This document shows, in pieces, positions 34,034 to 41,915 of a stretch of 64,000 bases of DNA. The stretch is from Laceyella tengchongensis (GTDB taxonomy: Bacteria > Bacillota > Bacilli > Thermoactinomycetales > Thermoactinomycetaceae). Under the pieces are notes generated by a model. It made no database searches. It had not been told where the DNA came from and saw only the letters and a program-made list of their open reading frames with translations. Where the stretch lies: contig NZ_FXTU01000003.1 of assembly GCF_900182735.1 (NCBI RefSeq), positions 62,001 to 126,000 of the forward strand, given 5' to 3'. Position numbers and translations under genes: made by a program. The stretch's first letter is position 1; every line of letters begins with the position of its first letter.

Positions 34034-34936
34034 ATGATAAATTTGTCAATGTTAGAGAAGAAGCTTGATGAACTGTTTCAACTAGACCGCTTTGGTAGTG
34101 ATCCTGCGTTTAGTCGATTTATTCCCATGGTTTATGATCCGATTGGATTTGATTGGAGAAATGTATTTCATTATAAATTCACACAACAATTTAATGGCTT
34201 GATGCTAAAAGGTGCTGAAGAAGTTAGCAATGTATTTTTGGCCGTGTTTCCAACCGATGATGTTTTAACCAAGTTCCTGGATCAATCTCAAGAAGGGGAT
34301 TTGCTGTTTATGCATCATCCACTGTTTATGGAATGTGGAGATCCAAGGGGGGCATGGGGAAAAGGATTTGTTCCTATTAAGGAGCATTTTATCGACGCTG
34401 TTCGTGAAAAGAAATTATCCATTTATACTTGTCATATGCCCATGGATGTTAATAAAAAGGTAGGAACAAGTATATCAATCGCAGAAGCCTTCCATGCAAC
34501 GGTGGTTGATTCATTTTTCGAAGAATGTGGCTTGATTTGTGAAATACCCGAGACAAACACAGAGGCACTCATTCGCAAGTCATTACAGATCTTCGATATT
34601 CCTTATGTGGATTTTGAGGGAAGGCACTTGAGTAAAATCAATCGGATTGCTATTGTGGCTGGATGTGGAGATAAAGTCAGTGCTATGAAAGAAGCAGAGG
34701 AAAAAGGAGCCCAAGCATATATCACCGGAGAAGTTCATTGTCATATCGATAATGATTATGGTCGGCAGAGATATCAACAGATGATGGAGTACGTTAATCA
34801 AACTTCGATGTCGTTGATCGGTGTCTCCCACGCGGCATCTGAGTTTTTAGTCAAGAAAACACAGATGAAAAACTGGTTAGAGAAGCACTTTGATATACAT
34901 TGTATTCTGTTACCACAGGATAAATGGTGGAGATAA
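34034..34936 (+). CDS. Nif3-like dinuclear metal centre protein
   Basis: This 300-residue protein has two Nif3 signatures, GDLLFMHHPLF with a metal-binding His pair and the C-terminal GVSHAASE with His/Glu ligands. Nif3/YbgI proteins form hexameric rings with a two-metal site. Their role is uncertain; hydrolase or GTP cyclohydrolase-like activities have been proposed. ATG 34034 follows GAGAGG. A 5' extension to 33935 has no binding site. It is monocistronic. Its position among transferred-looking genes suggests an accessory paralogue rather than the housekeeping YqfO. Confidence 0.78.
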   Translation: MINLSMLEKKLDELFQLDRFGSDPAFSRFIPMVYDPIGFDWRNVFHYKFTQQFNGLMLKGAEEVSNVFLAVFPTDDVLTKFLDQSQEGDLLFMHHPLFMECGDPRGAWGKGFVPIKEHFIDAVREKKLSIYTCHMPMDVNKKVGTSISIAEAFHATVVDSFFEECGLICEIPETNTEALIRKSLQIFDIPYVDFEGRHLSKINRIAIVAGCGDKVSAMKEAEEKGAQAYITGEVHCHIDNDYGRQRYQQMMEYVNQTSMSLIGVSHAASEFLVKKTQMKNWLEKHFDIHCILLPQDKWWR

Positions 34937-34969
34937 GCAATTATGACACTCAGCAGGGAAACAATGAAA

Positions 34970-35004
34970 AAGACTATCTCCTTTTGCGAGATAGTCTTTT
35001 TTTA
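34970..35004. terminator. Bidirectional terminator
   Basis: AAGACTATCTC pairs with GAGATAGTCTT, then TTTTTTT. Confidence 0.85.
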
Positions 35005-35008
35005 TTCT

Positions 35009-36168
35009 TTAATTATCTAATCCTTGTTGTTCCTTGTTTTTTCTTATGACGACCAACAGTTGTCCCAGTAAGGTGACTAGTACAAGGTAACCGGCGGCAT
35101 ATGGAAGGTGAGAAGGTGCCAATCCGGCTAGCATCATCATTCCCCCAAGTGCGGAACCAATCGCACTGCCTAAATAATTAGCGGAACTGTTTGAAGCAAC
35201 AGTAGCTGCACTATGATCAGGTTGCAAGTGAAGTAATACATGTTGTTGCGGGGCTTGTGAGGCCCAGCCCATTCCTCCCCAAAGAACAAAGGGCAGGAAG
35301 CCGAGAATAGGAAATTTGAGTCCCAAGGGCAAGCTGAACATGGCAAAAGCCATGATGGCTAGAATACCGACCATGAGCCAGCCTGGTCGGCCCGTTCGAT
35401 CGATCAGGCTACCAATGGAAAAGCTCCCGATTACCCCACCAATCCCCCATGCCCATAGGTATGGCGTAATGTGATGAATGTCTGCCAGGCTATGCAAGAT
35501 GGATGCGATATACGTATAGAGACCTAAGCTCGCAATGCTAGTCAGAAGAGTAACTCCAATGGTTGCTGCAACCCGTTTATTGGTCAGCATTGCAATACGT
35601 TGACTTAGAGACGGTGGCGCCGAAGCCGGAAAGTTGGGAAACCAGATCGCAATACCCATCATGGCGATTAGACCAAGCACAGTGATGAACCAGAGAGTCC
35701 CGTGCCAACCTAGATATTCAGCAACGATCATTCCTAGAGGAACACCTACGACTCCATGCTCATGCCACCTAGCACCATACCAAGAGCACGGCCTCGTTTT
35801 TCTTTGGAAACGAGGGATGCGGCAGCTGTAGCAGCCAGTGGAGAAAAAAGCCCAGCTCCCATCCCTGCAACAGCACGAGACATAAGTAGCCAGAAGAAAC
35901 TCGGGGCTAAAGCACTAGCTCCATTACCTACTGAAAATACGGCGAGTGCCAATAATAAAATCCGGCGCATGGGTTTTCCAGCCAACAATGTAGCAAAAAC
36001 TGGAGCAGCCAGTGCATAACAAAGAGTGAACACGCTAACGACTTGTCCCGATTCAGAAGCACTGATTTTGAATGTTTCTCCGATATCGGGGAGTAGACCA
36101 GCCACCACATAAGCATCAAATCCAAGAGCGAACATGCCGATCGTGAGGAGAAGAACTTTTCGCATCAT
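35009..36168 (-). pseudogene. MFS drug/sugar efflux transporter, frameshifted
   Basis: Two adjacent reading frames together make one 12-helix MFS exporter of the AraJ/YdhP type. The first (36168 to 35746) covers helices 1-5 from MRKVLLLTIGMFALGFDAYV to KRGRALGMVLGGMSM and then hits TAG. The second frame resumes immediately as GVVGVPLGMIVAEYLGWHGT and runs to the end at 35009. A deletion of one base (or one plus a multiple of three) near 35748 explains the break. It is divergent from a LysR gene that probably regulated it. A sequencing error is possible. Confidence 0.8.
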
Positions 36169-36376
36169 AGCCCCCCTTATTTTTTGCACCATATGTATCA
36201 TGGTTGGATACATAACTAAATTTGAGGCCAACCCTGATAAGGATTTCTACATAAAACGATATGTTATAATGAAACGAGCCTTTACACCCGAAAGAATACC
36301 AAACTATTAAGGCGAGCAGAACAATTGATATTTTCGAGGGCTATAACGATTGGTTATATCAATTGGAGTGAAACAG

Positions 36377-37249
36377 ATGAATATAGAGTGGTTCCAAAGT
36401 TTTGTTGAAGCAGCTAAGCAACAAAGTTTGTCTAAAGCCGCCAAAGCACTTAATCTTTCTCAACCGGCATTAAGTAAACATATCCGTAATCTAGAACATG
36501 AGCTTGATATTGTATTATTTCATAGAACATCTACCGGTATTGAACTGACAGAAGCCGGCGAACGTTTTTACAATCGAATTGTGCCTGTCCTCGCTGAATT
36601 AACCGCGATTCGTCAAGAGTTAAGACAATTTCGCCGAACTACCCCTATTGCCATCGGGAGTCTACCTAGTCTGGCAACTTATTATTTACCTCCAAGGATC
36701 AAGGAACCTCGCCTCTTGGATCGACCAATGACATTAATGATTCAAAACACTTCGTGGGAACTGATACAATCATTACAGGAAGGTAGGCTTGATGCAGTCT
36801 TTGTTGATACATCAGATGTTGGGGATTCTTTGTGGAGTTGCGAATTGTTTACAGAGTCTTACTATGTGGTGTTTCCTTTACATCATCGTTTCCGTTCGCG
36901 AAAAACGGTTGAGTTTGCCGAGCTCTGCGATGAACCACTAATCGTACACCAAGCCCCTTGTGATACAAGAAAGCATATCATCGAACAAATGGCGTTGCTG
37001 GGCCATAAGCCTAATATCATTAGCGAGGTAGCGTTTGGAGACTTTATTCTTGGGGTTGTAGCAGCAGGGATGGGTATCACCATTCTCCCCGAATTGATGG
37101 CTAAAAATATCGGCCATCTTCAGCTGTTCGCTCTGCCTATTACTAATTTCGGAAGAAAAAGATCGATTTCTATAGCTACTCGTAGTCGGAAGCTTGGATT
37201 GCAATTATATAAAGTCATCTCAACAACAGTTGAATCTCCATCTACTTAG
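36377..37249 (+). CDS. LysR family transcriptional regulator
   Basis: The 290-residue regulator has the LysR HTH at 1-60 (EWFQSFVEAAKQQSLSKAAK, NLSQPALSKHIRNLE) and a periplasmic-binding-protein-like co-inducer domain with the C-terminal VVAAGMGITILPE motif. ATG 36377 has GGAGTG upstream. It is divergent from the MFS exporter, the usual layout for a LysR gene and its target. The inducer is unknown. Confidence 0.9.
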   Translation: MNIEWFQSFVEAAKQQSLSKAAKALNLSQPALSKHIRNLEHELDIVLFHRTSTGIELTEAGERFYNRIVPVLAELTAIRQELRQFRRTTPIAIGSLPSLATYYLPPRIKEPRLLDRPMTLMIQNTSWELIQSLQEGRLDAVFVDTSDVGDSLWSCELFTESYYVVFPLHHRFRSRKTVEFAELCDEPLIVHQAPCDTRKHIIEQMALLGHKPNIISEVAFGDFILGVVAAGMGITILPELMAKNIGHLQLFALPITNFGRKRSISIATRSRKLGLQLYKVISTTVESPST

Positions 37250-37641
37250 TAGTGATGCAGGTAGCATTCTGCGTCACTTTTGGTTTTGACGATAAAGTGG
37301 CTATCGTACATGTGTTTACGGTAAACATTTGAAAATCAAGCTTGTAAAAGGGGGAGAGTGAACATGATCTCCTTACCCTTTTAGGTATCAGCACAAAGAA
37401 TCATGAAACGACAATCTCGATTAATATATAAACAAGTTTGTAATACAAACAAAAAGCGCACTTAGACACAACTAAAATGTATAACAGGCCCAATACCGCG
37501 TTCGTGCAACCAGTGGTAAAGGAGATAAAATAAAGATACATTAAGAAAACCAGCTTACTTTACTTTGGTTTAATTTATTAGGCATTTGTTTCCAACTCCT
37601 GTTTTGTCAAATTTCTGTATTTAGGGGGAGGCTAATAAAAC
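37250..37641. other. Intergenic region
   Basis: No gene is visible. It holds one copy of the dispersed GTTTGTA-NN-ACAAAC motif at 37430-37453, and the 252-bp repeat that extends into the gene fragment begins at 37618. Confidence 0.4.
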
Positions 37642-37869
37642 ATGAAGAAAATCGTGGGGCAATTGGAAGAATATTCGAATGCCTTAGATCAAAATGGATA
37701 TTTTAGTGGATCGATTTTAGTCGGTTATAAGGGTGAAGTTTTAATATGTCAGGGATATGGCTTAGCAAATGTGGAAAATAATGTCCCTAATACTCCGCAA
37801 ACAAAATATCGAATCGGCTCAATCACTAAAGGGTTTACAGCAACTGCCATTTTGCAATTGCAAGAACAG
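37618..37869 (+). repeat. Direct repeat, left copy (5' end of serine hydrolase gene)
   Basis: About 252 bp, including the ribosome binding site and first 75 codons, recur with few mismatches at 38990-39241. The copies are in direct orientation, 1372 bp apart. Confidence 0.9.
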
Positions 37870-37899
37870 TGCGCTGGTGCATGGGTAGGAAATCAATGA
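37642..37899 (+). pseudogene. Truncated duplicate of the serine hydrolase gene
   Basis: The first 75 codons match the N-terminus of the intact gene at 39014, including the SITK nucleophile motif. Homology stops abruptly at 37869 and ten unrelated codons follow to a stop at 37897. Without the rest of the penicillin-binding fold it cannot be active. It is likely the leftover of a duplication or of an insertion-deletion event. Confidence 0.85.
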
Positions 37900-38030
37900 G
37901 AACCGTATCTAGACGGAACGCGTGTAAAGTTTATCATTCAATAATATAAGGTAGAATAAGACCGCGCTATGCGGTCTGCCGTGACCCGTGTTTCAGGAGT
38001 TTAACCTTAAGGAACCCTCAAGATAAGAAC

Positions 38031-38072
38031 AAAGGGGAAGAGAAGAAATGTTCTCCTCATCCCCTTTATTTT
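38031..38072. terminator. Terminator of the secreted protein gene
   Basis: AAAGGGG pairs with CCCCTTT with extra pairing inside. It lies just past the stop of the leftward gene at 38079. Confidence 0.6.
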
Positions 38073-38078
38073 ATTTAA

Positions 38079-38525
38079 TCAATCCCAGAAATCTACTGTT
38101 GCGGTTCCACCGACGTCCTTTTCGACATAAAATTCAGCCTTTTTGTTGTCTCCATCCACATAACCGCCAATACCTCGGAAAACCCCACATTGACCGGCAC
38201 TTAAGTATACATATCCCACATATTCATCTGCGTTGTCTGGATCGTATTCATATAAATAATATGTGGTGGATGGGCCAGATACGAGGCAAACCATAAAGTC
38301 CCCTCCACCAGAAGACGCGTATGCGCTGGAATAGGTGAAGGTGGAAGAACCTACATAATCCCATTCCCCAGGCCCATAAATGGATGCCCCGTTTCCACTC
38401 GACACAGTTGATTTGGGAACGACCCAACCCTTTTGGCCCACTTCGCTGGCAGAGGCGGTTGTGAATGGAATGATTAAAGCGCAAGCCAATGCCAAAAGAC
38501 AAAGACTAACTCGTTTTAAATTCAT
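38079..38525 (-). CDS. Secreted hypothetical protein
   Basis: The 148-residue precursor has a clear Sec signal peptide (KRVSLCLLALACALIIPFTTASA, cleavage near residue 27). The mature region of about 120 residues is acidic, Gly/Ser/Tyr-rich and predicted mostly beta, with a single Cys pair (VCLVSG and GQCGVF) that could form a disulphide. GGAGA precedes the ATG. I do not recognise a family. It sits between the two direct repeats of the serine hydrolase gene. Confidence 0.75.
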   Translation of the reverse strand: MNLKRVSLCLLALACALIIPFTTASASEVGQKGWVVPKSTVSSGNGASIYGPGEWDYVGSSTFTYSSAYASSGGGDFMVCLVSGPSTTYYLYEYDPDNADEYVGYVYLSAGQCGVFRGIGGYVDGDNKKAEFYVEKDVGGTATVDFWD

Positions 38526-38688
38526 CCTCAGGTCTCCTTTTTCATAAATTTAATTATATTATGAATATATCATAAATAATAATGAAATAAAATAGAAATT
38601 ATATAAATAATTACTATTTTTATGTCATTTTTAACTCTTTCACTTCCCTTCTAAACCTTAATCTAAGTGGTATCATGAATTTAGGGTG

Positions 38689-38929
38689 ATGAAAATGTTG
38701 TATGACGACGACCACCTTGATTTTGAAGTCAAGCAAAAGCGATATATCCACTTAGAGGTGTCTCAAGATAGCGGAGGCATACTAAGACCAACTCGACCAC
38801 ATCATCGATCCAATATTGAATGATATGGCCGAGCTCTGACACTACTTCCGCCGAGCACAAGGCCAGATCATTCAAACGGTGCAATTGGTGGGTGAGCGAA
38901 TGGTGCAGTATGTCTGGAAAGGAGAATGA
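38689..38929 (+). pseudogene. Degenerate small gene
   Basis: ATG 38689 behind TTTAGGG opens MKMLYDDDHLDFEVKQKRYIH and runs to TGA at 38823. A second frame carries DQLDHIIDPILNDMAEL, an internal TGA and then HYFRRAQGQIIQTVQLVGER to a stop at 38927. Read together they look like one small helical protein broken by a frameshift and a nonsense mutation. The family is not recognised. Confidence 0.5.
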
Positions 38930-38989
38930 GGGTGGAGTGCGGGGAGATTCTCAAAGAATAGTTGATGTGGTTCTTTTGCCAATTTGATT

Positions 38990-39241
38990 TATTTAGGGGG
39001 AGGCTAATAAAACATGAAGAAAATTGTGGGCAAATTGGAAGAATATTTGAATGCCTTAGATCAAAATGGATATTTTAGTGGATCGATTTTAGTCGGTTAT
39101 AAGGGTGAAGTTTTAATATGCAAAGGATATAGCTTAGCAAATGTGGAAAATAATGTCCCTAATACTCCGCGAACAAAATATCGAATCGGCTCAATCACTA
39201 AAGGGTTTACAGCAACTGCTATTTTGCAATTGCAAGAACAG
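38990..39241 (+). repeat. Direct repeat, right copy
   Basis: This is the counterpart of 37618-37869 and covers the start of the intact serine hydrolase gene. Confidence 0.9.
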
Positions 39242-40324
39242 GGAGTTCTTTCCGTACAGGATACTATAGATCGCTACCTTCCTGACTTCCTCAATGGTAA
39301 ACAAATTACCATTCATCATTTATTAACTCATACTTCTGGTATTCCTGATTTCACTAGTTTTCCAGATTATTGGACACGTATTATGCGATTACCATCTACA
39401 TTGGATCAAACCATAGCGTTGTTTAAGGAGCTTTCACTAGAATTTACACCAGGAGAGCGTTTTTCGTATTGTTCTTCATCCTATCTACTTTTGACAAAGA
39501 TTATTGAACAACTATCAGGTCAATCCTATGAAGAGTATCTGAGACAATTTATTTTTCAACCCCTTCATATGAATAATTCAGGTGTAGACAATGGTCGTAC
39601 CATTTTGAAACATATGGCTTCTGGATATACCATATGGAAGGAGAAGATTCATTCTGAATTTATAGACATGTCCATACCGCTTGGAGGCTACGGACTATAT
39701 TCTACAGTAGAGGATTTATACCTATGGGACCAAGCTTTATATACCAATCAACTTATTTCAGACGAGTCTCTTTGCTCTATGTTTTATCCTTATCAGCAAA
39801 ATTATGGTTACGGATGGGCCATTCAACAGATTGAGATCGGTGGTAAAAAGCGGACTTGTATAAGTCATTATGGAGATATTAATGGCTTCTGCGGTGACAT
39901 TCTTCGATTTGTAGATGATAACTTAACAGTAATTGTACTAAGTAATCTTAGTTTTACTCCAGTGACTTGGATAGGTAAAAATATAGCCAAAGTGTTTTTC
40001 GGCGTTCCTATCAAGATTCCAGAGGCAATTCGATCCGTAGATTTAAATGAAGCAACGATTCATCATTTGCTTGGAACCTATCAAACAGAGAACTCAAATC
40101 GAGAGTTACAGATTACCTACGAAAAAGGGCAGCTATATCTTACGACAACCAAAGTACATGGCGCTCCTTGTCAATATCCTATTCATCCTATATTTATAAC
40201 TGAGAAACAAATAGAATTTGTTACAGAGTACATGGATGAAAGCTTAATTTTTGAACTAATAACAACTACTCCACGATTATGGTATAGAGAAATGGATAAT
40301 CTAACCCTCTATCTGATCAAATAG
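39014..40324 (+). CDS. Serine hydrolase (beta-lactamase/penicillin-binding-protein-like)
   Basis: A 436-residue protein of the class C beta-lactamase/PBP4*-like family. The nucleophile motif is SITK near residue 65. The second motif is YCS (FSYCSSSYLLLTKII), a variant of YxN, and the third is HYGDINGFCG in place of HTGGxxGF. No signal peptide is visible, so it may be cytosolic. GGGGGAGG precedes the ATG. The stop TAG at 40322-40324 spans the left end of the Tn3 transposon: TA comes from the target and G from the element. Its original terminator now lies at 51318. Confidence 0.88.
   Translation: MKKIVGKLEEYLNALDQNGYFSGSILVGYKGEVLICKGYSLANVENNVPNTPRTKYRIGSITKGFTATAILQLQEQGVLSVQDTIDRYLPDFLNGKQITIHHLLTHTSGIPDFTSFPDYWTRIMRLPSTLDQTIALFKELSLEFTPGERFSYCSSSYLLLTKIIEQLSGQSYEEYLRQFIFQPLHMNNSGVDNGRTILKHMASGYTIWKEKIHSEFIDMSIPLGGYGLYSTVEDLYLWDQALYTNQLISDESLCSMFYPYQQNYGYGWAIQQIEIGGKKRTCISHYGDINGFCGDILRFVDDNLTVIVLSNLSFTPVTWIGKNIAKVFFGVPIKIPEAIRSVDLNEATIHHLLGTYQTENSNRELQITYEKGQLYLTTTKVHGAPCQYPIHPIFITEKQIEFVTEYMDESLIFELITTTPRLWYREMDNLTLYLIK
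40319..40323. repeat. Target site duplication AAATA (left)
   Basis: The five bases AAATA flank the left end and recur at 51285-51289 at the right end. This is the length made by Tn3-family transposition. Confidence 0.9.
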
Positions 40325-40366
40325 GGGTAAATCCGAGATACGTGTAAAATATACAGTTACAAATGG
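40324..40366 (+). repeat. Tn3 terminal inverted repeat, left
   Basis: It begins GGGGTAAATCCGAGATACGT and matches the complement of 51242-51284 with about four mismatches over 43 bases. Confidence 0.9.
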
Positions 40367-40417
40367 AGAAAAATAGAAAAAGCCGATTCCTAGTAAAGGA
40401 ACGGCTATTTATAGATA

Positions 40418-41044
40418 TCACATGCTCTCGTACTCTTTGACCACCTTATAAAATGAGTTCTTTTTCAACCCAAGTAACCGCATGAATTCAACGCCTGTAA
40501 TCTCTCTGTCTTTCCATCTCGGATAGTGAGAGACTAATAACTGGCGTTGCTCATGGGACAGCGTCTGTAAATTGATCTTGGGTCTTCCTAAATGTTTACC
40601 TTGGGCTTTTGCAAGCGCTATGCCTTCGGCTTGGCGCTGTTTGATTTTCTTCCGTTCTTGTTCGGCAACATAGGAGAGGAGACTCAAAAACTGGTCCTCC
40701 ATGAGTTTGCCGATATCCCCCATCTCTCGATATTTGCGGCTATCAAACAATGTTTCGTTTTCCAGTACCACAATATCTGCTTGAATTTCCCTCGTGATCT
40801 GTTTCCATTCTTGGATGATTCCATCATAATTCCTGCCAAGACGGTCGAGAGCGTCCAGATAAAGAAGATCCCCTTTGCGAAGGATACGCTTCATTATCTG
40901 GTAACTGGGCCGCTCAAAATCCTTCCCACTTTGCTTATCAATGAAGATCATCCGTTCCTCGATTCCTAACTCCAACATTTTTTTGATTTGGCGTTCCTCA
41001 TTTTGATCTGCAGATGAAACACGAACATAACCGATTTTCACCAT
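40418..41044 (-). CDS. tnpR: Tn3-type serine resolvase
   Basis: The 208-residue resolvase has the catalytic Ser in YVRVSSADQNEERQ, the Arg cluster in LDALDRLGRNYDGI and a C-terminal HTH (ITGVEFMRLLGLKKNSFYKV). It resolves cointegrates at res after replicative transposition. GGAGTG precedes the ATG. It is oriented outward to the left end, with its likely res site directly upstream. Confidence 0.92.
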   Translation of the reverse strand: MVKIGYVRVSSADQNEERQIKKMLELGIEERMIFIDKQSGKDFERPSYQIMKRILRKGDLLYLDALDRLGRNYDGIIQEWKQITREIQADIVVLENETLFDSRKYREMGDIGKLMEDQFLSLLSYVAEQERKKIKQRQAEGIALAKAQGKHLGRPKINLQTLSHEQRQLLVSHYPRWKDREITGVEFMRLLGLKKNSFYKVVKEYESM

Positions 41045-41163
41045 GAATCCACTCCATAAAATGGATTTTATCCCTTTTATTGTATCTAATTACGTTTCCA
41101 AAGGTATATGTATTTTCATAAACGTTTAAAAAGTGATTTTCATACATTTTTAAACGCATGAAA
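41045..41163. promoter_or_regulatory. Probable res site upstream of tnpR
   Basis: The region holds an extended dyad at 41114-41163 with arms CGTTTAAAAA and TTTTTAAACG, further flanked by TTTCAT/ATGAAA. Paired resolvase half-sites of this kind are expected between tnpR and the cargo. Confidence 0.6.
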
Positions 41164-41199
41164 CTGCATGGATTTCATAGTTTTTAAAGGTCTACTTTT

Positions 41200-41265
41200 A
41201 GGGGTAGAGGTAGCATCCGTCGATTTTGGGGTCATTTGCCCAACAAATGGAAAATGACTTGAAAA
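41200..41265 (+). repeat. Internal inverted repeat, left copy
   Basis: About 65 bases starting AGGGGTAGAGGTAGCATCCG are repeated in inverse orientation at 45029-45092 with about three mismatches. The pair encloses the cad module and recombinase fragment. Confidence 0.88.
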
Positions 41266-41370
41266 GCCGTTTGGCCTCAAGGGGTACCGCCAGCAATTTA
41301 AAAAAATCCTACGCTAAGCAACCGGAATAAGACAAACAACCTCGTTATTCCACTCTAAGGAAAAGCCCTA

Positions 41371-41833
41371 TTACTTCCAAAACCGGCGTGGTATAATTCT
41401 ACCCGTTCTATTCATGTAAGATTGATACTCTTCTCCAAACTGATTGAGCATCATTTGTTCTTCGCGCGGCACACGTAAGAAATAAAGCAGGCTGAACGAC
41501 AACAAATGGGACCACCCTGCTATCCAGTTATGCAATAACAAAACTTGAGCAACTCCCCACATCCAAATGGCTGCATACATGGGATGCCTGATATATTCGT
41601 ATACTCCACTGGTAATAAGTTGATGTCCTTTCCTCAATTCAAGGGTATAAGACCAGTTTCGTCCCAGATCAGCGTGAGAGCACCAGAATAGCCAGAAGGC
41701 TACAACGAGGACCATAACTCCAGCCCATCCCATCCAAGATGGCAGCTGATAATCGGCAATTACTCCGCCACCTATAAAAAAGGCGAAAAATGAACATTAT
41801 TATCAAGCCCGTAAAATAGATGATTTTGAACAT
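41371..41833 (-). pseudogene. Isoprenylcysteine carboxylmethyltransferase-family membrane protein, frameshifted
   Basis: The downstream frame (stop at 41371) codes for a membrane methyltransferase-like protein with the family's RHPMYAAIWMWG motif and the C-terminal EEYQSYMNRTGRIIPRRFWK. The true start is ATG 41833 behind GGGAGG (MFKIIYFTGLIIMFIF). One extra T in a T5 run near 41793-41797 shifts the frame. Removing it joins both parts through FIGGGVIADYQLPSWMGW. Such genes commonly accompany cadmium operons. It lies 82 bases after cadA, on the same strand. Confidence 0.75.
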
Positions 41834-41915
41834 ACGTTGTCCTCCCTCAGCATTTTATGATGGGAGGAACCCGACCTTGTGAAAAGAAAGTCGGGTTCCT
41901 AAAGAGCGGGTGGAC

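Noticed and set aside
37869..38030. GTGCG at the break in the truncated hydrolase copy, resembling a group II intron 5' end
   Set aside because: Only the five-base consensus fits. No domain V hairpin or reverse transcriptase is visible.
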